64,000 bases of DNA from Stomorhina lunata (lineage: Eukaryota; Arthropoda; Insecta; Diptera; Rhiniidae), in assembly GCA_933228675.1 (NCBI GenBank), contig OW121744.1:118071600-118135599 (forward strand), read 5' to 3'. The notes below the pieces were generated by a model, which saw only the letters and a program-made list of their open reading frames with translations, was not told the DNA's origin and did no database searches. Both the position numbers and the translations under genes were made by a program. Below, piece after piece: positions 49,560 to 62,570 of the stretch; position 1 is the first letter of the stretch, and every line of letters begins with the position of its first letter.

Positions 49560-49787
49560 AGGTATGTGATGGACATTTCTCGTTTTCAAATCGATCGATT
49601 TCAGAAATAGTTTTTAGCTACTTTTAGGTTATTTCCTTCCAAAAAATGAAAATTTTGGCTTTAATCCTTTTGACTGATATTTTATCTTTCATTTGGTTTA
49701 AATTTTTTGGGAAAATAACAGAAAATTATCTCAAAAATATATCTGAAATCGATCGATTTGAAAACGATCGTTTTCCATCACATACCT
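49560..49787. mobile_element. 228-bp inverted-repeat element (MITE)
   Basis: The left end AGGTATGTGATGGA and right end TCCATCACATACCT begin inverted repeats of about 54 bp that also share GTTTTCAAATCGATCGATTT. The centre is AT-rich and non-coding. I cannot find a target duplication, so the class is open. Confidence 0.75.
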
Positions 49788-51583
49788 TATATTGTTACTT
49801 TAATATAGAAAGGCCCTAAGTAGTTTTTCATTCAAATTGCTTTTTAAAGCTTATTTTTAAAAAACTTGAATGTAAATAGTTTTTAGGTCAATAATAATTT
49901 TAAACTAAAGCTTTCAAGCTTAATATGAATGAGCTATAAGAAATGATCAAAATATATTTATTTATAAAAATTTAAATTAATTCAGAAAGCCCAAATGTAT
50001 GCAATATATTTTTCTTGAAAGTATTTCTGCCATAAAAGTTTTTATAAAACAAATTTCCAGACTTTTTATAAAAAATTTATAAATGTTAATAATTTACAAA
50101 CTCTTAATAAATCATTAAAAAACTGTAAGAAAAAGTTTTGTTTATTAAAAAGTTTGCACAATCATGTGCTAACCATAGTCTGGAATTCTTAACTAAAATC
50201 TATTTCAAACTTACATGTTACCATAAATGTCGATATATTAAATGTATAGGGAATAAAATCATGATTAAGTACAACTACATTATAACAACCAATACATGCA
50301 TACGTAGACATAAATTTTGCCTAAGTTCAATAACAAAACACACATGTTCCATTTTTAAACACTTGCAAAATCTATACAAAAGTTACCTGGTCTATAAAAA
50401 ATTTATCAGTGATTCCTTTGGCCATTTTATTTCCTTTACAACACACCTATGTAACTAAAAAGTGTAGCATACTTTCCAACAGACGTCTGTCTGTAGTTTA
50501 TTGAATTTTTTGCAATTTATAAGCTTCCAGTTTTTCTTTATAGCCTTAACATTGGCCCTGAATTGAGTGTTTGGCTTTAGAGAAAAAATTAAAAAAAAAT
50601 GTAGAAATTGAATTTCTTAAGGTAACTGAATACCAACAATAGCTTATGCCTTAGTCATAAATAGTTGGCTAGACATAGGATCGATTCTTTTTGTTGTTGT
50701 AGAGATATATAGATGTGTTGAGAACATAAATATTTTGTGTTAGACTTTCAGAGCTATTCAGTCTGGGGAGCAGCTACTTTTCCAATGACATTTGTCTTGT
50801 TTTAAGGAATTACTGGAATATAAGGATTTTTATATAAAAGTAATAAGGACTCTAAGGATAACATGTCAGTGGCAATGTACTTTAAATAAGAAATAATTTG
50901 AGGTTATTAATATATATATACTTAATGTTAAAATTGTTAAAAAAAGAAACAAATTTTATACAGATAAATGCATTAAAACTCTTAAAAGAAACCGCATCAA
51001 AGCAAAAATCTTTTTTTAATTTCATTTATTTAAATAATTTAAAAATTAAATCTGCTTCAATATAAAAAAATTTTTACTTTAGCAAAATATACATAATTGT
51101 TTTTTTTGTCACATTTCCCCTTAAGCTTTCACATAAATATTTATATACAATTTTATATTTTAAATTTAATTTAAATGATTTGCTTTCATTTGTTTGTGTT
51201 AACTGCATATTTTCAACAGAAATAATAAAAAAAATTTAAAAAACTGATTATTAAAATTTATGTATATACTCGTAAACTTTGATTTTGTTCTATTTAATTA
51301 GAAAAATAAGGAAGATAAAGAAATTATTATATTTATATTGTTAATCTTGGGCGAAATCGATGAATTTGATATCGATCGAAATTTAAGATATTTCAAAAGC
51401 ATTTGTGTAGCATACTTTTAGGAAAATATAACAAATTGAAATTGACTACATTATAACTTATTTGTCAAACGTTTCCAGATAGTAAAATAATTTAAATTAA
51501 ACTAAGTGTTTTGAGAAACAAACCGATTTGTTTAGATATCAAATTTTATTAAACTTCTTGCTAAATAAATTATTTTGAAAATC
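49788..51583. other. AT-rich intergenic DNA with isolated repeat ends
   Basis: No gene is seen. Copies of the recurring motif GTGTAGCATACTTT lie at 50462-50475 and 51405-51422 (the latter followed by TAGG). The frame at 50138-50458 has no domain. Confidence 0.4.
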
Positions 51584-51693
51584 CCTAAGGTATGTTACAC
51601 AATATTTGCTTAAGAGTTTGAGTTTTCGATCGAATTCTATGATATGAACCCATTACATATCAAGATACATTAATCGTCTTGCATACTTTTAGG
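51584..51693. mobile_element. 110-bp mini-element with CCTAARRGTATG ends
   Basis: It starts CCTAAGGTATGTTACAC and ends GCATACTTTTAGG, an imperfect inverted pair. The inner phrase following the left end matches, in reverse complement, AAACTCTTAAGCAAATATT near 58090-58110, next to ACATACTTTAGG. It is therefore one copy of a small dispersed family. No target duplication is seen. Confidence 0.5.
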
Positions 51694-51701
51694 AGCTCTG
51701 A

Positions 51702-52005
51702 TTAACTTTAAACACCAAAAGCCGAAGACTTTTAGTAATTTTCGTAAATATCACGATCATTAATGAAACTCTATAGAAAACCTTTTGCTAAAAAAATGTT
51801 CCTTAGAAAATTTTTTGATAAAAAAATTTGTTATAGAGAATTTTTTGAAAAAAAATTAACTTTAGCCACCAAAAGCCGAAGACTTTTAGTCATTTTCGTA
51901 AATATCACGATCATTAATGAAACTCTGTTGAAAACCATTTGCTAAAAAAAATGTTTCTTAGAAAATTTTTTGATAAAAAAATTTGTTATTTCTATAGAAA
52001 AATTT
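51702..52005. repeat. 154-bp tandem duplication at the edge of array G
   Basis: 51702-51855 and 51856-52005 are near-identical. Both contain AAAAGCCGAAGACTTTTAGT, CGTAAATATCACGATCATTA and then the first units of array G. The duplication thus joined single-copy DNA and satellite DNA in one block. Confidence 0.85.
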
Positions 52006-52985
52006 TGGATAACAAAAATTTCTTTAGAAAAATTTTGGACTGAAAAATTTTCTATAGAAAAATTTATCTTAAAAAAAATTTTATGGAAAAGTTTTTGATA
52101 TAAAAATTTTCTATGGAAAAGTTTTTGATATAAAAATTTTCTATGGAAAAATTTTTGATGAAAAAAATTTCTTAAGAAAAATTTTGCATTAAAAATTTTT
52201 CTATAGAAAAATTTTTGTAAAAAAAATTTTTTATGGAAAAGTTTTTAATATAAAAATTTTCTATAGAAAAATTTTAAATATAAAATTCTTTATAGAAAAA
52301 TTTTAAATATAAAATTTTCGATAGAAAAATTTTTGATAAAAAAAATTTTATAGATATATTTTTTTATAGAAAAATTTTTGGAAAAAAATGTTGTATAGAA
52401 TAATTTTTGATATAAAATAAATTTTCTATAGAAAAATTTTTGAAAAAAAAAATTTCTATAAAAAAATTTTTGAAAAAAAAAATTTTCTATAGAAAAATTT
52501 TTGCTGAAAAATTTTCGATAGATAATTTTTTCATAAAAAAAATTCTATAGAAAATTTTTATAAAAAATTGTTTGCAGAAATATTTTTTATAAACAAAATT
52601 TCTATAGAAACATTTTTGATAAAAAAAAATTTTGTAGAAAAATTGTTGATAAATAAATCTTAATAGAAAAATGTTTGACAAAAAAATGTTTGATAAAAAA
52701 AAATTTTATAGAAAAATTTTTAATTAAAAAGTTTGCTATAGAAAATTTTTTGATAAAAAATTTTACTACAGAAAAATTGTTTTTAAAAAATTTTTTTATA
52801 GAAAAATTTTTGATAAAAACATTTTTTATAGAAAAAATTTTGATAAAAAAAATTTTTGATAAAAAATTTTTTTTAGAAAAATTTTGGATAAAAAATTCTT
52901 ATAGAAAAAGTTTTGATTAAAAAGTTTTCTATAGAATTTTTTTTTATACAGAAAAATTTTTGATAAAAAAATTTTCTATTGAAAT
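51765..52985. repeat. Satellite array G, degenerate AT-rich units
   Basis: Units of about 28-32 bp of the array F type: TTTTTGATAAAAAAA with TTTTCTATAGAAAA and many length variants. Mostly one orientation. Frames at 52487-52681 and 52675-52920 are artefacts of the repeat. Confidence 0.88.
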
Positions 52986-53010
52986 TTTTGTATTTATTAG
53001 ACATAATATA

Positions 53011-53075
53011 TTGGGTTGTTTGGAAAATAATTTCACTATTTTCTTGGAGTTTTCAATAAAATTTTGTAAGATGTG
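53011..53075. mobile_element. Possible mariner end
   Basis: TTGGGTTGTTTGGAAAATAA directly after a TA resembles the terminal repeat of irritans-type mariners (TTGGGTTG followed by AAGTAATT). No transposase or opposite end is seen nearby, so it is at best a solo end. Confidence 0.35.
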
Positions 53076-54745
53076 ATTCCAATGAACCTTTTTAAAAAAA
53101 CTTTTTTAAAGCTTTTAGTAATACTAGTAAAATATTAAAACTTAAAAAAAATTTCTTCTCACTACAACAAAAAAAAAAAAAAAAACGAGTAAAGTAAAAT
53201 ATCGATGAACATTTTTAAACTGCCTGAGAATAAATTTTAAACGAACGCATTAAAACAACTGCAATATTAAACTACATATAAATGCCCCTAAAAGTATACT
53301 ATACCAAAAACAGTCAATGCTTCTTTTAAACTTTTCCATTAAACAAAACTATTCTAAAGTTTTTTTTTTCAGAAACGTTTCAGCTTAATGCCAAAAAACA
53401 TTTCCTCGTTTTTTAAATGTTCCATCTATAGAAAATTAAAAACTATTGCAGAATATGCGTAAATATATTGTAGATTTTTTGCGAAAATCTTTTTTTTTTT
53501 TCATTTTTGTTATTTGGCAGTTTTGTTATCAGACAATTACTTTTGTATTGTCTAAAAAAGTATATAACAAATAAACGCATGAACACTGTTATACATATTT
53601 TAACTTTAGCTGGTCTTTTGGACGCAGGCATAAAACTGACGCCAATTTTGAATTTTTCATATATGAAACATTTAGAGGAAACTTTTTGCAATCATTGAAG
53701 AGATTCACTGGTTTCACATTAAAATGTTGATTTTTTTAGTTTTCGAGGAAATAGTGTTTACAGTTCACAGTATTTGGAAAAAAGGAAAAGATTTATAGAA
53801 AACAAATAAAATTTAAGGTTTTAAGTTACTTTGGGCTTGTTTTAAAAGGTAAGTACAGTGAAACTGAAATAAGAAATTCTGGTAGATAATATTTCAAAAA
53901 TATTTTTTTATATGTATATAAATTATATATCAATTTGACCCACTGTGCATGAACTTGCATAAATAACAGAATTCCTGTGAAAAACTTTATGTTCCCTATT
54001 TGTATGTTTTATTTTTATGTTTTATAAACATTTTTTATCCTAACTGATGGCTTAAGCAACAACATCATCCAAGAGAATAAAAATATTTAATACTTATTTA
54101 ATGCCATAAAATAAAATTGCATATTGTACATGGAGTAACTTACTTTATTTAATAACAGAAAAATACTGGAAATTGTCATGCGAAGTTTCAAAATGAAAGA
54201 TGCATTATCATGTTTTTCTAAGGAATCCTTTCAATAAATGTGTTTGTATTTGTTAAATGTGCTATTTTTTTTCATAATAATTCTTGTGAAATGTTCACAG
54301 GAAATAAAAGGAAAAGGATTTTCAATGGAAAAAATTTTATAAAAAAGCAGGAAGTTGCTCATAAGTTTAATGCAATAAAAAATGAGAAAATAAAATTAAC
54401 ATTAAATATTAAAAATACGGTAAAAGTGAAAAATTGTATATATATTGTTGGTATTAGTATAAGGATTAACTTGTATAGTTATAAGGATAATTAGTCATTG
54501 CATGACCTGATTTTGAAATGATATTTAATTAGCTGTTTATCTAAGCCTTGAGTAAATCAATTAATGACCTACTAGACCAATATTGATTTTTGTATCTGTT
54601 TCTAATTCTAAAACAGAAAAGACTACTTTTGCATCTCAACTATTCCCAAAACTAGGGTGTCAGATATTTATTTTAAAATTACAATTAGGGAAGGAATTAT
54701 TCAATTGTGCTGGTTTAAAAATGTTGAGAAATATTAATTTACAAA
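53076..54745. other. AT-rich intergenic DNA, no gene seen
   Basis: It contains an inverted copy of the recurring motif (CCTAAAAGTATAC, 53287-53299). Frames at 53507-53698, 53443-53691 and 54240-54494 show no domain. Confidence 0.4.
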
Positions 54746-55950
54746 TAAGTTCGGCTGTGCCGAATCTTATATACCCACCATCAAATTATGTACCTACGAG
54801 GTTTGAGCTAATTCAAAATGTGGACCGAATTCGAAAAAAATTGTTACACTAGTTGGTATTGTTGGTAAAATATTATGACAATATTATCTTAGTGGTTTCC
54901 CTAGTATTTAATTTGCGCAATATTTGATCCCATTACCGGGTATAGCTTTACATTAATAAGCTGTTAAATACTTTTCGTTGTGCTTAATTTGTAGTTAGGA
55001 TAAACATGTTGATAGTAAAACGGCAGATTCATGTATTTTGTTAGGAGTTAATAATGGCTCTACCGTATATAAAGTCTGGACTTGACATTGATTGATAGCT
55101 ATTTAATTTCGTAAGAGTAATCTTAATATACTGAATGTACATCCAAATCTGTTTGATTTTAGATATAAAAAGGGGATGTTATATATATAAGAACTATAGC
55201 TAAATGTTGACCGATTGTCACAAATTTATATAAATTTATACTGGCTAGTATTTATATAAAGCTTTTTTTTGTAAAATTTAGTGGGCATAGCTTTTTTTAA
55301 TAGCTTTTAGCTGACGTTTGTGGCATTTTAGTAGTTTCCGGGGGTGGTTTTTATATGAAAGCTATGGTCAAATATGAATCGATTCCTATAAAAATTGATA
55401 TACTGATATATGATATTGCATAAAACTTCTCTGTTCTAAATTATTTCGTCATAGCTATTACAATTGTATTCAATTTATCTGTCTTAAGGTGATTCCCGGG
55501 GAAAATACTTTTGTAAAATTTTGTCCCTCTACCTCATTTTTGTAAGGCGCTATCGTGCTTTCTGTTGAAGGACAGACGTACACAGTTTTTATATGAGAGC
55601 AATGGTCAAATGGTGACCGATTGTGAAAAAATTGGCTAGTATTGACATAAGACATCCTTGTACTAAATTTATTTGCATTTAAGTGTATTTTAGGTGGAAT
55701 TTAGGCTGTTTTCGTAATAGTTTTGTTATATGTGAACCGATTTCGATTTAATTTTATACGCCGAATAATGATTATGTAAAACTTCTCTGTGCTAAATTTT
55801 ATCGTCATATCTGATTTAATTTGTCATTAATGGCCTAGGCGTGGTTATACGGGAGCCTCGGTCAAATGTAAACCGATTTCACCCAATTTCGATACCAACA
55901 TTTTCTTTCGTGCAAGTCATATCGTGCCGACAACAGACAGACATCACTCA
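54746..55950. mobile_element. Dispersed element, relative of the 8.3-kb element
   Basis: It starts with the palindrome TTCGGCTGTGCCGAA and then TATATACCCACCATC, the same plan as the start at 8294. Shared phrases include ATACTTTTGTAAAAT-TTGTCCCTCTA, ATTTGTCATT and ACGGGAGC-TCGGTCAAATGTAAACC. It ends at ACAGACAGACATC without the terminal hairpin, so it is truncated. No coding frame. Confidence 0.65.
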
Positions 55951-56443
55951 ATCATCGTAGAATTTCATAAGCATTCGGAATATACATCAATTTTGGATTT
56001 TGAGTAAATATTAATCTTTTTGACTGTGGGTAAAAAAAGTATTGCTCTGAAAACCTTTTTAAGTCCGTTTGTCCTGTTTTAGAGACATTACAAATTTTCA
56101 GAACTCCTGTTAGCATAGATTTGCCTATCCAAAAGTTCTGCCCATTATTTATATTCTGTGCTTCTGCATATGCATGTGTGACTGTATGCCTCAATGCGTG
56201 TGTGCGTGTTGGATGGTAGTGGGAGAATACGTACGTCTGTTGGCGAAAGTTAGACAAAAGAGCAATAAATCCTTTAAAAATACTGACATGACATGACAAA
56301 CTGGATTACAGGAAAAAGAAAACGGGGATTATTAAATGTAGAACATGGCAGAGAAAAAAATTATTCATTCGTAAAAGTTAAGTGAAGATTTGCAAGGTAA
56401 CGACGACTGAAAAACATGTTTTACTTGATAGGAAATATAATTT
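55951..56443. other. Spacer, no gene seen
   Basis: The minus-strand frame 55952-56299 (115 codons) has no domain and overlaps the end of a repeat; I do not call it. Confidence 0.35.
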
Positions 56444-58234
<1,791 letters not shown>

Positions 58235-58370
58235 AGAATGTATTGGAACATTCATGAACTTTCGTAAGCCGCATTGTTAGTGTAAACAACGACTGCAGCT
58301 TTTAGTTTGCGTCTGCAGAAAATGCTAGAAACTTCTCTACTATATAAGGCCAATTATTGTGGGAACAGTT
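58235..58370 (+). promoter_or_regulatory. Heat-shock-type promoter: two HSEs, TATA, initiator
   Basis: The distal element at 58246-58263 reads GAAcaTTCatGAActTTC, four perfect alternating 5-bp units of the heat-shock factor site. A proximal element at 58318-58335 reads GAAaaTGCtaGAAacTTC, four units with one mismatch. TATATAAG follows at 58341-58348 and CAGTT, initiator-like, at about 58365, about 25 bp on. Proximal HSE just upstream of TATA, with a second HSE some 70 bp farther up, is the layout of fly hsp70-type promoters. The transcript would run rightwards, but only tiny frames follow. It could drive a noncoding RNA (hsr-omega type), a gene with its coding part beyond an intron, a broken hsp gene, or be an LTR. 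Confidence 0.65.
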
Positions 58371-58737
58371 TTAATTGAGACGCGTATAAGAGAACAGTGT
58401 GACTGAGAAGATTTGTAAAGCAGTTTTGTTAAGTTTATTTACAGTTTTTGTGAAAGTGTGTTTGAAGTGATTAACTCTAAAGTTAATAAAAATATAACTT
58501 TGTAAAACTACATAAATTGTTTTATTTTTGGATTCTGTTGTTTGCAAAAAGAACAAAATAAGGATAATATAAATATATTGCACTCCATACGTATTGCAAG
58601 TGTCAAATGTGAAAATAAAGTGGATAAAGAACAATGAAAAACACATAAACGCACAAACAAACATACATTTCATGCGCACATGTGTGTGCCTTAGCCTTCT
58701 ACTATTAGATTATCGTCTCCATTAGTTGTTTCCTAAT

Positions 58738-58837
58738 TAGAGTAAAAGCGGTATACTCTCTTTTTTATGGGACTTTTTAAAACGACCATACGGCAAATCA
58801 GTGTATGGTAGTGTAACATCTTTATATTATAGAGTCT
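58738..58837. repeat. Second copy of the ACTCTA-flanked dispersed repeat
   Basis: Reverse-complement match to 27443-27616 over both ends and the phrase GACCATACGGCAAATCA, without that copy's internal hairpin. It lies about 370 bp downstream of the inferred heat-shock start site and may interrupt that transcription unit. Confidence 0.65.
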
Positions 58838-60829
58838 TTGATATAACCTAATTTATCCATAATAATTGTTACTGATGCCTGCCTCTCCAAGCGTCTGGAC
58901 GGCTGTGTGCTTTCTTTTATAAAGTAGGTTATACTCCTATAGGTCGAAATAAATTTCCAACATTTTAGCTTATATATATCAGTAAAAATTTTTGGTATGG
59001 ATTTGATTTTAATATAAAAGTTGTTTGTTATATTGGGAAAAATTTGTCTGTGAGGTGCACAAAATAATGGAACGATTTGCTTCTAAATCAAAACGATTTC
59101 TTCATAGAACAAAAAATTGTCGTATGGAAAATTTTATAAAATCTATTAAATACTATATTTAAAAAATAGTCCGCGGTCAAAAACGGACCATTCTCGTTAA
59201 ATCGACTCTTATGAAATTTTGATGGCACCCTAAACTAAGCGTTGTGGGTATCATAAGGTCGGCATGAGCATATTTATAGTATATACTTGTTATTTCGTTA
59301 AATTTAACGTGTTTCCTTAATGTGAGCTGTTTACGTCTAATAAATAGATATTGGTAGTCAATCACAAATAATGTTTTATTGATTTAATTTACATTTATTT
59401 GGTTGTCGTTTCTTTTTTCTTTTTTTAACGAACCTTATTACACCCCTTTTTATGTTCAAAGAATGTTTTATCGAAATCTGTATAAAGAAGCATAAAAAAT
59501 AAATAATTTTATTATTTTGAGACCATATGTTACTATAACGATTTCAATTACTTTACAAACACATTTCGATTATTGACAATGCGAAAGTAAAAAATCTTAA
59601 CATATCAACACTCCTTGTGAAAACATCTTTTGCATGTTTTCTAGATGTTAAAAACACTTCCTTAACAAGCCACCACCAAAGCTACCATTGAACATTAGGC
59701 TCTATTAAAAAAAAAAAGATATTGGTAATAGAAATAAATAAACAAGAATTACTTAGAACATAAAGAAATTTCTAAGATATATTACCCTTGGCAAAAAAAT
59801 AATAATAATAAGTTAAGCAAATTGAAGAATGAAAAAAGCACCCACTTAATAGGGCACAGACTTTCTACAAATGCAATAGTCCTTCCCTTTCCAAAATCAA
59901 CAAAATTTGCATATTTATTTAAAAAAAAAAAAATGAAAGAACGTATAGCTACAAATATAAATGACTGGAAATACCAGCTACTCAAGCATTTCCTGTTTAT
60001 ACTCACATATCTTTCCTTTATTGCCTTTGTCTCTTTTTACCCGTATCCTTAACAATCCTTGTTAAACTTTCGAGTAGTTTAGCTCTGAAAATTCTTCGAA
60101 TCCATTTGATATTGTAATGTTTTTCCTTCGTTTTCTATTTTTTGGCAATATATTTTCAATAGCAGCAATAGAACAACAATTGCATTGAAGCTTTAGACTT
60201 GGAACTCAGGGTTAATATTATGCCATAATATTTATTGCGACATTTTTTTCCGGTACCAACATTCAATGTCTTGCTTTTTAAATGGTCGGTCTTTACTTTA
60301 CAACATATGCAAACATTAAAAGGATGAGGATAATACAACAAAACAGAACGCCGGAGCAGAGAGTGGAAAGAAATTTGAATAGCGGAAACGGAAATGGCGT
60401 ATAGACACTTCAGTCATGTTGTTGATAGATACATATTTACATACACACACGAGTACATCTCAACTATATCAGTCCACTATTGAGGCAGGTTTATGTGTGT
60501 ATTTGTTAGTAGATGTGTGTTTGTATTTATTTTATATAGACATCAATGTTTTGTAATAAAACTAAACAATGTTGAGATAAAAATTTATTTTAAAATAAAT
60601 TGAATTTGATATAAATTGCTAAATTTTCTTGTTATATTATTACACATTTTTTTTAGTATATATTGATAAGATAATAAGAAGGAATCTTAAAAACAATGAC
60701 ATTTTAGAAACAACTTATTTTTTTTTGCTTAAAGATGAGGCAAAGGCAACTTGGACAAATTGGTATCAATACATAAATCGGTTTAAGATTATGAAAGACT
60801 GAACAATTCTTGACTCATAGTTGAGCATA
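58838..60829. other. AT-rich DNA, no coding region recognised
   Basis: If the heat-shock-type promoter is active, its transcript would cross this region. I find no conserved domain in the frames at 59177-59365, 59782-60006, 59822-60052 or 60156-60341. Confidence 0.4.
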
Positions 60830-62570
60830 GGTCCTCAACTATCCTTTCAGACTTCAGACTTTGCTGCTTGCAACTCAATTGATCTGCTTCATGTTCTAGC
60901 AGGTGTACCAACACGACGGCCCATTCCTTGTGGATTTCAACTAAGCGCTTGTCGATGTTTGTATTTGGCCTTCGAAATGTGTGGCCTATCCAACGCCATT
61001 TCCGTTGACATGCCCCTGTGAAAGCAAGGTATGTTAAAGTCGCGTTAAGTAAATTATCATTACTTATGCGATTCGGCCACCATATGCTAAGGATTTGCCG
61101 TAAGCATTTGTTTGCAGTTGTTTATCGATGGCATTTGTACGTTTCCATGTTTCGCGGGCGTTAGTTGTATATTCGTAACTTAATTGTTGTTGATATTTAA
61201 TTGCTGAGATTTCCAAATAGCTCGAAGAATGCCGAATGCAGATTTCGCCTTATTAATACGCTTTTTAATATCCTCTGCGCCACCTTTAGTATATACTAAG
61301 GTAATTAAGATACATTCAATAACCTCGTTATCCACACTAAGATGTCTCAACGGGTTTGTGCCATAGCCTCCGGGCATAATCTTTGCCTTGGAAATATTGA
61401 TTTCCAGCCCAGTTGTCCGAGATTTAGCAGTGATAACGTTAGATTTCTCTTGAAGGTGGCCTGAGCTTTAGCTTATACGACATATGTCATCGGCATATTC
61501 CAAGTCCTGTAGTTGTTTAAAACCACATAGAGCCATGTTTATATACCATATAGAGCCATATGTCGATGACGAGGATAAAACGTATAGGTGACAAGATACA
61601 TCCTTGCCTTACTACAGTAGTAGCGGAATTCATTATAGTGCTCTAGTACTATTCTTATTGTGTTGATTAGATCAACACAAGAAAAAATTACTAGACTGAG
61701 TACTTTGATCGGTATTGGTAAGTGTTATACCTTGAATTTATTGCAGTCTTTGGGGTCACCCTTTTTTGGTACTTTGACTAGTGTAGCCTCATTCCAGGAG
61801 ATTGTGAAAGTCAATTTATTGCGAAAGCCGACCAGATGGACTGATATCTTTAAATCGATTCAGGAAGTGATTTAAAGTCTATTAGTGTAATTAAAGGTGA
61901 GTCTAAGACCAATATACTTAAAATACCCTTTCCACCTATGATGATAACGGGTATATAAATGAACAGACAAAGATACAGATATATACATCTAAACAAGGAT
62001 GTTAGACCTACTTACAATAGTGTAGGTTTAACACTTCTGTTATCCTTGTGGAGCATAGGGCCTCATAGTGTGTGTACGTTCCATGTCGCAAACTTTAAAC
62101 TTTTTTTAATGCCTATATTAGGTTTTATAGTCCGATTTCTTCGGATAGAATTGGTTTCATTCCTCAGGATGTTCTTGCATAGATTAGGCACCTCCAAAAT
62201 TCAGTAGTATATTCTGTAATGCTGTTTATTTCCATGCTTAAAACATCGTGTTCAGTCAATGGATGATGAGTCCAAAGACAAGAGCCACGTTTGTAAAGCG
62301 AGCCGCTCGATCCGAAACTGACGCCATTTGAACAGGCTTTACAGTTTCGTACTTTACCAAGTATAATTATCTAAGACCTTTAGACCAAATACGTCGGAAT
62401 GGCTCTAAGATAACTCCCTCTCATGTTAGCCCTTACCTAGAATTCCACTCTGGTTGTTTACCGCATCATCAACTAGGTTGTTTAGGTTTCCAGGATGTAC
62501 CACGAGTAGGTGCGAGTAGGAATTGAATACAGTTATTACCTATTAGCAGCACATCCAGGCAACAAATGCA
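60830..62570 (-). pseudogene. Decayed non-LTR retrotransposon (LINE): APE and RT remnants
   Basis: Reading leftwards on the minus strand, the order is that of a LINE ORF2. KFATWNVHTL (62065-62095) is the start of an APE-type endonuclease, followed by a stop. WNEATLVKVPKKGDPKDCNKF (about 61730-61800) is the start of the reverse transcriptase. VRQGCILSP (61584-61615) and the YADDI catalytic box (about 61483-61497, followed by a stop) come next. KSAFGILRAIWKSQQ (about 61195-61240), ETWKRTN and then RWIGHTFRRPNTNI (about 60957-60998) are the C-terminal part. Most of the endonuclease is missing, and an ATACCC hairpin of the dispersed family sits in the gap (61923-61954). Several stops and frameshifts make it non-functional. 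The GC content is higher than its surroundings. Clade not determined. Confidence 0.8.

Noticed and set aside
55952..56299. 115-codon minus-strand frame
   Set aside because: No recognisable domain; it overlaps a repeat end and ordinary AT-rich spacer.
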